Origin: DASVLX01 sp035552275
GTDB lineage: Bacteria > Actinomycetota > Actinomycetes > Mycobacteriales > Pseudonocardiaceae
Assembly (NCBI GenBank): GCA_035552275.1
Contig: DASZLR010000015.1
Coordinates: forward strand, 1-6,398
Length of the DNA: 6,398 bases
Reading direction: 5' to 3'
Both the position numbers and the translations under genes were made by a program. Of the stretch, positions 1-4,070 are shown in pieces; the first letter of the stretch is position 1, and every line of letters begins with the position of its first letter. A model generated the notes under the pieces. It saw only the letters and a list, made by a program, of their open reading frames with translations. It was not told where the DNA came from and did not search any database.

Positions 1-1
1 G

Positions 2-244
2 CCGCGCGGCTACCGGTCCAATCCGATGTCGGCGCTGATGGCCGCCGCGCAGAAACTGCCGAACACCCATCTGCCCGAGCGCAGCGGGCATCGGGAGCTG
101 CTGCGCGCCGCTCTCGACCCCGATCCGGCCCGCCGGCCGACTCTGGACGCGGTGCGCCGGCAACTGCGCGGCTGGCTCTCCGACAGCGGACAGGCCGAGC
201 ACGGCCCGGTCACCGTGGTGGCTGCGACTCACCGGATTCGCTGA
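2..244 (+). CDS. C-terminal end of a probable Ser/Thr protein kinase (5' partial)
   Basis: The frame is open from the left edge of the window to a TGA at 242-244, so the true start lies outside and only about 80 C-terminal residues are visible. The stretch reading ELLRAALDPDPARRPTLDAV resembles the last helices of a bacterial Hanks-type kinase domain, where a conserved Arg (here in ARRPT) follows 'DP' and precedes a helix of 'RRQL' type. The catalytic loop and ATP-binding motifs are not in the window, so kinase activity cannot be judged. Only about 30 residues follow this end motif, with no transmembrane helix or extracellular sensor domain, which would fit a soluble kinase or a kinase domain placed at the C-terminus. 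The gene converges on the pmt/csaA-relic strand and its stop is 6 bp from the relic's stop. Assignment rests on this short segment only; another protein with a similar helix is possible. Confidence 0.5.
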   Translation, partial: PRGYRSNPMSALMAAAQKLPNTHLPERSGHRELLRAALDPDPARRPTLDAVRRQLRGWLSDSGQAEHGPVTVVAATHRIR

Positions 245-250
245 CCGGGC

Positions 251-376
251 TTACGAAATCCGCGAGAACTCGATCCACAGTCGGTAAGCCGGTGTGCGCG
301 CCTCCGGAAATCGTTCCGCGCGCACCACGAAGCCGGCCCTGATCTCCGCCTGGAAGAAATCCTCCACGGTGATCAT
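251..376 (-). pseudogene. Truncated csaA-like gene: N-terminal 41 codons of a tRNA-binding (OB-fold) domain protein
   Basis: Reading from ATG 376-374 to TAA 253-251 gives 41 residues. The core ITVEDFFQAEIRAGFVVRAE followed by FPEARTPAYRLWIEF is a clear match, as I recall the family, to the start of CsaA/tRNA_bind proteins (typical pattern: I-T-x-E-D-F-x-x-V-D-I-R-V-G, then P-E-A-R-K-P-A-Y-K-L-x-I-D-F-G). Intact CsaA is about 110 residues; the part with the S-S-A-Q-I-T and G-x-Q-V-V-x-V-V-N-F-P-P blocks is missing here in all three minus frames down to position 1, where the convergent kinase gene lies. The start region looks functional: GAGG at 386-383 lies 6 nt before the ATG and overlaps the pmt stop codon, so it would be translationally coupled to pmt. 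I infer a gene cut off at its 3' end by a rearrangement that brought in the kinase gene. A functional mini-protein is less likely. Confidence 0.75.
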
Positions 377-382
377 GTCGCG

Positions 383-386
383 CCTC
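383..386 (-). promoter_or_regulatory. Ribosome binding site of the csaA relic, overlapping the pmt stop
   Basis: On the minus strand GAGG (386 down to 383) sits 6 nt upstream of the ATG at 376 and shares two bases with the pmt TGA (387-385). This fixes the relic's start and suggests that it was once the second gene of a pmt-csaA transcript. Confidence 0.5.
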
Positions 387-2025
387 AACGCCAGGACGGC
401 AGCCACAGTTCCTGCTGCCAACGCAGCGCGCTGATCGGCGTGCCGTTGAGGACCGGCCACAGCCAGACGAAGTTGGCCACCACCAGTCCCACGTACAGCC
501 CGACGATCAGCAGCCCGAGCCGGCGTCGCTCATAGCCGGCGTTCGACGGGCCGAGTATCTCGCCCAGCGGCAGCACGATCAGCAGGATCAGGAACGCCGA
601 ATCTGGCGTCATGTAGAAGAAGTACATCTGCCGGTCGAGGTTGAGGAACCACGGCAGCAGACCAGCCAGATAAGCGACCAGAACGCCGATGTAGCGCCAG
701 TCGAACCGGCCGAAGGACCGCCACAGCGCCCAGCCCATCGCCGGAAAGGCCAGCCACCACATGGCCGGCGTGCCGATCAGCATCGTCGCGCTGACGCAGT
801 TGGCCGCCCCGCAGTTGGTGACGTTGGTGCCGCCCTCGTAGTAATAGAGCATCGGCCGCAGGCCCATCGGCCAGGTCCACGGCTTCGACTCCCACGGGTG
901 CGGGCTGTTCTTCGGTGTCAGCAGATGCTCGGCGAAATAGAGCATGTCGTAGTGGTAGTACCAGAGATTGCGCAATGCGTTGGGCACGAACCACAGCACC
1001 GTGGACGGCCCGATGCCCGGCCCGTGGTACGTGTAGCCGCCGGCCAGATGCCGGTCGATGCCGGTCTCGCTGGACAGCCACGCCCACCAGCAACCCAGGT
1101 ACACCGCAATGGCGATGACCGCGAACGCCCACACCGCGGGCAGCAGGTCCCGGATGACCATGCCGAGGAACGGGCGCTGGACGCCGGCCGACCGGCGCGC
1201 GGACCAGTCCCAGAACAGCGTCAGCGCGGCGAATCCGGCCAGCCAGAACGAGCTGTCCCACTTGCTGGCGGCGCCGACGCCGAGGCTGATCGCGCCGGCG
1301 AACCGCCACCAGCGGAAGCCCAGCCGCGGACCCCACTGCGACTCGTGCACCCAGCCTTCCCGCACCGCCCGACGCAGTCGTCCGCGCACCTGGTCGCGGT
1401 CGCAGAGCAGGCAGCCGAACGAGGCCAGGATCCAGATCGCCAGGAAGATGTCCAGCATCCCCATCCGCGACTGGATGTGCAGCACGCCGTCGCAGATCAT
1501 CAGGATGCCGGCGACCCCGCCGAGCAGCGTGGAGCGGGTGAGCCGGCGGGCGATCCGGACGATCAGCAGGATCATCAGCGTGCCGCACACCGCGGACGCG
1601 AACCGCCAGCCGAATCCGTTGTAGCCGAACAGCCATTCGCCGACGGCGATCATGTACTTGCCGACCGGCGGGTGCACGGTCAGCTCGTAGCCGGGGTTGT
1701 CCTCGAAGCCGCCGTTGCGCAGCATCTGCCACGCCTGCGGCACATAGTGCTTCTCGTCGAAGATCGGCGTGCCGAAGTCGGTGGGAAAGCCGAGGTTCTG
1801 GAACCGGACGATGCCACCGATCACGGTGATCACCAGGGTGACCAACCAGCCGCGCAGTCGGTCGATCGGCATCGGCTTGCCCAGCCGGTCGCCGACGTCG
1901 GTCAGCACCGCGTCCGGCGGTGGCGCGGCGCGTGGCACCGCGCCGACGTCGACCAGCTCCAGATCACCGGTCGGCAGATCGTTGGCGGGCGCCGCTTCGC
2001 CGCGCGTCAGGGTGGCTGAACTCAC
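385..2025 (-). CDS. pmt: Polyprenyl-phosphate-mannose--protein O-mannosyltransferase (GT39, PMT family)
   Basis: This 546-residue integral membrane enzyme is expected to transfer mannose from polyprenyl-phosphate-mannose to Ser/Thr of exported proteins on the outer face of the cytoplasmic membrane; it is the likely counterpart of M. tuberculosis Rv1002c. A hydrophilic Asp/Pro-rich N-terminus (1-57) is followed by a first membrane helix (about 58-76). Next comes the first outer loop, with the family's acidic pair in FDEKHYVPQAW (Asp90-Glu91) and the HPPVGK block (118-123). More hydrophobic segments lie near 143-158, 167-180, 191-207, 258-272 and 296-316. The C-terminal PMT_4TMC-type half has helices near 413-437, 445-461, 476-491 and 503-524. 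Length is normal for the family. The GTG start at 2025 is chosen because GGGAGG (2035-2030) lies 4 nt upstream and the N-terminus is otherwise without alternative starts. It diverges from rsmI, as in mycobacteria. Confidence 0.96.
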   Translation of the reverse strand: MSSATLTRGEAAPANDLPTGDLELVDVGAVPRAAPPPDAVLTDVGDRLGKPMPIDRLRGWLVTLVITVIGGIVRFQNLGFPTDFGTPIFDEKHYVPQAWQMLRNGGFEDNPGYELTVHPPVGKYMIAVGEWLFGYNGFGWRFASAVCGTLMILLIVRIARRLTRSTLLGGVAGILMICDGVLHIQSRMGMLDIFLAIWILASFGCLLCDRDQVRGRLRRAVREGWVHESQWGPRLGFRWWRFAGAISLGVGAASKWDSSFWLAGFAALTLFWDWSARRSAGVQRPFLGMVIRDLLPAVWAFAVIAIAVYLGCWWAWLSSETGIDRHLAGGYTYHGPGIGPSTVLWFVPNALRNLWYYHYDMLYFAEHLLTPKNSPHPWESKPWTWPMGLRPMLYYYEGGTNVTNCGAANCVSATMLIGTPAMWWLAFPAMGWALWRSFGRFDWRYIGVLVAYLAGLLPWFLNLDRQMYFFYMTPDSAFLILLIVLPLGEILGPSNAGYERRRLGLLIVGLYVGLVVANFVWLWPVLNGTPISALRWQQELWLPSWR

Positions 2026-2029
2026 CGCA

Positions 2030-2035
2030 CCTCCC
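2030..2035 (-). promoter_or_regulatory. Ribosome binding site of pmt
   Basis: GGGAGG on the minus strand lies 4 nt upstream of the GTG at 2025-2023. The spacing is short but workable; it supports the GTG as the start. Confidence 0.55.
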
Positions 2036-2073
2036 GGGCGTTAGCAGCACTGACCGGTTCACGCACGCGCCTG

Positions 2074-2079
2074 ATCGTA
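2074..2079 (-). promoter_or_regulatory. Candidate -10 box of pmt (TACGAT)
   Basis: TACGAT on the minus strand fits the actinobacterial TANNNT -10 pattern. A start of transcription near 2067 would leave a leader of about 40 nt containing the GGGAGG site. No convincing -35 hexamer is seen at 16-18 bp. The box overlaps the proposed rsmI -10 on the other strand by two bases. Confidence 0.35.
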
Positions 2080-2083
2080 GGGT
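2078..2083 (+). promoter_or_regulatory. Candidate -10 box of rsmI (TAGGGT), leaderless type
   Basis: TAGGGT fits TANNNT and ends exactly 7 nt before the GTG at 2091, the distance expected if transcription begins at the G of the start codon. No Shine-Dalgarno sequence and no clear -35 box are seen. The same hexamer and spacing recur before the next gene (2981-2996). Confidence 0.45.
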
Positions 2084-2090
2084 GATGCGG

Positions 2091-2972
2091 GTGAAGCGGG
2101 AATCTGGCCGGGACCCTGGCGACGAGTTGCGGACTGGCCGATTGGTCCTGGCCGCGACGCCGTTGGGCGACATTCGCGACGCTTCACCGAAGCTGATCGA
2201 GATGCTCGGCCGCGCTGAGGTGATCGCCGCCGAGGACACCCGGCGGCTGCGTTCGCTGGTCACGGCACTGGCGGTGACCCCGGTCGGCCGGGTGGTCAGC
2301 TTCTATGACGCGGTGGAGACCGCTCGGCTGCCCGGTCTGGTCGCGGCGATCGCCGATGGTGGCACGGTGTTGCTGGTGACCGACGCCGGCATGCCCAGCG
2401 TGTCCGATCCGGGCTACCGGCTGGTGGCCGCGTGCGTGGCGGAAGGGCTGCCGGTGACCTGCGTACCGGGGCCCTCGGCGGTGACCACGGCGCTGGCGGT
2501 GTCCGGCCTGCCCAGCGACCGGTTCTGTTTCGAGGGATTTCCGCCGCGCAAGGGCGGCGAGCGGCGGCGCTGGTTGGGGCGGCTGGCCGGCGAGCAGCGG
2601 ACCACGGTGTTCTTCGAGTCGCCGCACCGGCTCGCGGACACCCTGGCCGACGCCGTGGAGGTGCTCGGCGGCGACCGGCCGGCCGCGGTGTGCCGGGAGC
2701 TGACCAAGCCCTACGAGGAGATCCGCCGGGGCGGGCTGGCCGAGTTGGCCGCGTGGTCGGCCGACGGCGTGCGCGGCGAGGTGACCGTCGTGCTCGGCGG
2801 CGCGGACCCGCCGCCGGCCGCGGACCTGGGCGAGCTCGCCGAGGACGTGGAGCGGCTGGTGGCCGAGCAAGGCCGGCGGCTCAAGGATGTGGTGGCCGAG
2901 ATCGCCGGCGGGGCCGGGGTCGGCCGGAAGGCGCTCTATGACGCCGTGCTCGACGCCCGGACGCGAGCCTGA
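2091..2972 (+). CDS. rsmI: 16S rRNA (cytidine(1402)-2'-O)-methyltransferase RsmI
   Basis: This cytoplasmic SAM-dependent enzyme methylates the 2'-O of C1402 in the decoding centre of 16S rRNA. With the GTG 2091 start it has 293 residues, close to the family norm of about 270-290. Family blocks appear in order: GRLVLAATPLGD (16-27), AAEDTRR (46-52), TDAGMPSVSDPGYRLV (97-112), CVPGPSAVTTAL (124-135), FCFEGFPPRKG (145-155), FFESPHRL (174-181), CRELTKPYEE (201-210) and GEVTVVLGG (229-237). A C-terminal helical segment (about 246-290, RLKDVVAEIAG then LYDAVLDAR) matches the RsmI C-terminal helix-turn-helix. The frame stays open upstream to 1920, but that would overlap pmt. ATG 2085 would overlap the proposed promoter too closely, so GTG 2091 is preferred; TTG 2127 is a further alternative. 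Most family members have Thr where Met101 stands here. The stop is 21 bp before the GAF-ANTAR gene. Confidence 0.97.
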   Translation: MKRESGRDPGDELRTGRLVLAATPLGDIRDASPKLIEMLGRAEVIAAEDTRRLRSLVTALAVTPVGRVVSFYDAVETARLPGLVAAIADGGTVLLVTDAGMPSVSDPGYRLVAACVAEGLPVTCVPGPSAVTTALAVSGLPSDRFCFEGFPPRKGGERRRWLGRLAGEQRTTVFFESPHRLADTLADAVEVLGGDRPAAVCRELTKPYEEIRRGGLAELAAWSADGVRGEVTVVLGGADPPPAADLGELAEDVERLVAEQGRRLKDVVAEIAGGAGVGRKALYDAVLDARTRA

Positions 2973-2980
2973 TCGTCCCT

Positions 2981-2986
2981 TAGGGT
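2981..2986 (+). promoter_or_regulatory. Candidate -10 box of the GAF-ANTAR gene (TAGGGT), leaderless type
   Basis: TAGGGT starts 9 bp after the rsmI stop and ends exactly 7 nt before GTG 2994, a copy of the rsmI arrangement. No Shine-Dalgarno sequence precedes either possible GTG (2988 or 2994). I infer independent leaderless transcription of this gene rather than only read-through from rsmI. Confidence 0.45.
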
Positions 2987-2993
2987 TGTGGGC

Positions 2994-3743
2994 GTGACCA
3001 CCGAGAGCACCGGGAGCTCTGCGGCGCCCGAGCCGCTGTCGCGGTTAGCGGATCAGTTCACCGAACTCGCCCGCGCGCTGCTCACCGAGAACACCGTGCT
3101 GGGCGTGTTGGGCCGGGTGGTCGACGCGGCCAGGGACATCGTGCCGGGAGCCGATGTGGTCAGCGTCACCCTGCGGAATGGTGACGGGCGCTATCTCACG
3201 CCCGCCTACAGCGATCCGATCGCCACCCGCCTGGACGTGATCCAGTACGAGTCGGGCGAAGGGCCGTGCGTGACGGCCACCGAGCCCGGCGGCGCGGACA
3301 TCGTGACCAGCGCCGAACTGGACGAAGACGCCCGGTGGCGCACGTTCGGCCCGCTCGCGGCGCGGGAGGGCATGCACAGCCTGCTGGCGGTCGGCCTGTT
3401 CCCGGACAGCGACCCGAACCGGGCCGGCGCGCTCAACTTCTACGCCCGGACACCGGGCAGTCTGGATCTGGTCGACCGGGACATCGCGCTGCTGTTGGCC
3501 GCGCACGCCGCGACCGCGCTCGCGGCCACCTCGGCGACAGCGGAGGCGGAGCTGCGGGTCGGGCAGTTGGAGCAGGCGTTGGACAGCCGGGACGTGATCG
3601 GGCAGGCGAAGGGCATCCTGATGGAGCGCCGCCGACTCAGCGCGGAGGAGGCGTTCGAGGTGCTGGTGCGCGCCTCGCAGTCGTTGAACATCAAGCTGAC
3701 CGAGATCGCCCGAACGGTGGTCACCCGCCATCGAGAGCTGTGA
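2994..3743 (+). CDS. GAF and ANTAR domain-containing regulator
   Basis: A 249-residue soluble regulator. Residues about 17-180 form a GAF sensor domain of the actinobacterial type, including YESGEGPCVTA (85-95) with a Cys in the GPC motif and a final DRDIALLLAAHAATAL helix (161-176). A short coiled-coil-like helix (182-198) leads into the C-terminal ANTAR domain (about 198-246). That domain shows the family pattern DVIGQAKGILMERRRLSAEEAFEVL, then SQSLNIKLTEIA. ANTAR domains bind paired hexaloop hairpins in nascent mRNA and prevent termination, so this protein should act on transcription elongation in response to an unknown GAF ligand. There is no kinase phospho-receiver domain. GTG 2994 is chosen over GTG 2988 because of its 7-nt distance to TAGGGT. 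Leu18 is encoded by TTA, a rare codon here. Targets are not evident; no matching hairpin pair was found in the window. Confidence 0.95.
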   Translation: MTTESTGSSAAPEPLSRLADQFTELARALLTENTVLGVLGRVVDAARDIVPGADVVSVTLRNGDGRYLTPAYSDPIATRLDVIQYESGEGPCVTATEPGGADIVTSAELDEDARWRTFGPLAAREGMHSLLAVGLFPDSDPNRAGALNFYARTPGSLDLVDRDIALLLAAHAATALAATSATAEAELRVGQLEQALDSRDVIGQAKGILMERRRLSAEEAFEVLVRASQSLNIKLTEIARTVVTRHREL

Positions 3744-3989
3744 GATCGGCACCCAGGGGTCGCCACACGGCACGACCTCGAACCGGCGCACGCCGGGCTG
3801 GACGTCGTCGGTGAGTCGCGCCAGCTGCCGACCCGCGCGCAGCGGGCCGGCGCGGTACGGAACGATGTCGACGCGGCCGACGCGGCCGACGTGAAGGCAC
3901 TCGTCACCGGGTGCCTGGCGCGAGAACGTGCCTCCGCGGATCCGGAGGCACGGCAGCGGATGCGTGACGTAGTGTGCGCCGACGTTCAC
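3744..3989 (-). pseudogene. Candidate minus-strand coding segment, 3' end unclear (possible gene remnant)
   Basis: The gap between the two regulators contains a minus-strand frame opening at GTG 3989 that looks coding. Most of its codons end in G or C up to about 3744, and the residues read like a protein with Ile, Tyr, Phe and Trp in normal balance (for example GRVDIVPYRAGPLRAGRQL and FEVVPCGDPWVPI). A -10-like TACACT lies 5 nt before the GTG. The frame has no stop here: it runs on antisense through the GAF-ANTAR gene until 3045, where coding character is lost, so the genuine part would end near 3744 by truncation or frameshift. In another minus frame a TGA occurs just inside the ANTAR gene. 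I do not recognise the family. The plus strand is also open in this stretch (3744 to TAA 3999-4001) with high GC3, so strand assignment is uncertain. Confidence 0.3.
3927..3952. terminator. Perfect 10-bp-stem hairpin, possible terminator without U-tract
   Basis: CGTGCCTCCG (3927-3936) and CGGAGGCACG (3943-3952) are exact inverted complements around a 6-nt loop CGGATC. It lies about 185 bp after the GAF-ANTAR stop and about 120 bp before the LuxR gene. No T-run follows on either strand, which is common for actinobacterial intrinsic terminators. It also falls inside the possible minus-strand coding segment, so it may be partly fortuitous. Confidence 0.4.
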
Positions 3990-3994
3990 CCGTC

Positions 3995-4000
3995 AGTGTA
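3995..4000 (-). promoter_or_regulatory. Candidate -10 box (TACACT) for the minus-strand segment
   Basis: On the minus strand TACACT (4000 down to 3995) matches TANNNT and is followed by 5 nt and GTG 3989, again a leaderless layout. No clear -35 hexamer is seen. It is the main reason to take the minus-strand frame seriously. Confidence 0.3.
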
Positions 4001-4003
4001 ACC

Positions 4004-4016
4004 CACCGTGACGGTG
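4004..4016. promoter_or_regulatory. 13-bp perfect dyad CACCGTGACGGTG, candidate operator
   Basis: CACCGT (4004-4009) and ACGGTG (4011-4016) are exact inverted complements around one G. The dyad sits between the minus-strand TACACT box and an AT-rich patch (4017-4037) that should hold the LuxR-gene promoter, so a dimeric repressor or activator bound here could affect both directions. The binding protein is unknown; self-binding by the LuxR protein is one possibility. Confidence 0.35.
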
Positions 4017-4028
4017 ATTACTTTCTGA

Positions 4029-4034
4029 TACGTT
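4029..4034 (+). promoter_or_regulatory. Weak candidate -10 box (TACGTT) for the LuxR-family gene
   Basis: TACGTT fits TANNNT and lies in the most AT-rich patch of the gap (4017-4037). It would give a leader of about 30 nt to GTG 4071. No firm -35 is visible; GTGACG at 4008-4013, within the dyad, is 15 bp away. Confidence 0.2.
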
Positions 4035-4070
4035 TGAAGGTCTGGGTCGGGGGACCACAGCCGAAACGAG

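Noticed and set aside
898..2019. Long plus-strand open frame opposite pmt
   Set aside because: It is the antisense of a clearly coding membrane protein. Its translation is Arg/Pro/His/Gln-rich with no recognisable domain, as expected in GC-rich DNA.
1920..2090. Upstream extension of rsmI to 1920
   Set aside because: It would overlap the first 100 bp of pmt, and the extra residues do not belong to RsmI proteins. The TAGGGT box supports GTG 2091.
3045..3743. Minus-strand frame continuing antisense through the GAF-ANTAR gene
   Set aside because: Its codon character breaks down once it enters the GAF-ANTAR gene, which is unambiguously coding on the plus strand.
3783..3796. CCGGCG-CA-CGCCGG inverted repeat as a terminator after the GAF-ANTAR gene
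   Set aside because: The 2-nt loop is too small for the full stem, and such GC palindromes are frequent at this base composition.
3869..3891. Short tandem repeat CGACGCGGC, about 2.5 copies
   Set aside because: Only a 9-nt unit in GC-rich DNA; low-complexity coincidence is enough to explain it.
3744..4001. In-frame plus-strand continuation after the GAF-ANTAR TGA (open to TAA 3999-4001)
   Set aside because: The ANTAR domain is complete at the TGA with the usual C-terminus. The continuation is Ala/Arg/Asp-rich without a recognisable domain or a start with an RBS; I prefer non-coding DNA or the minus-strand reading.
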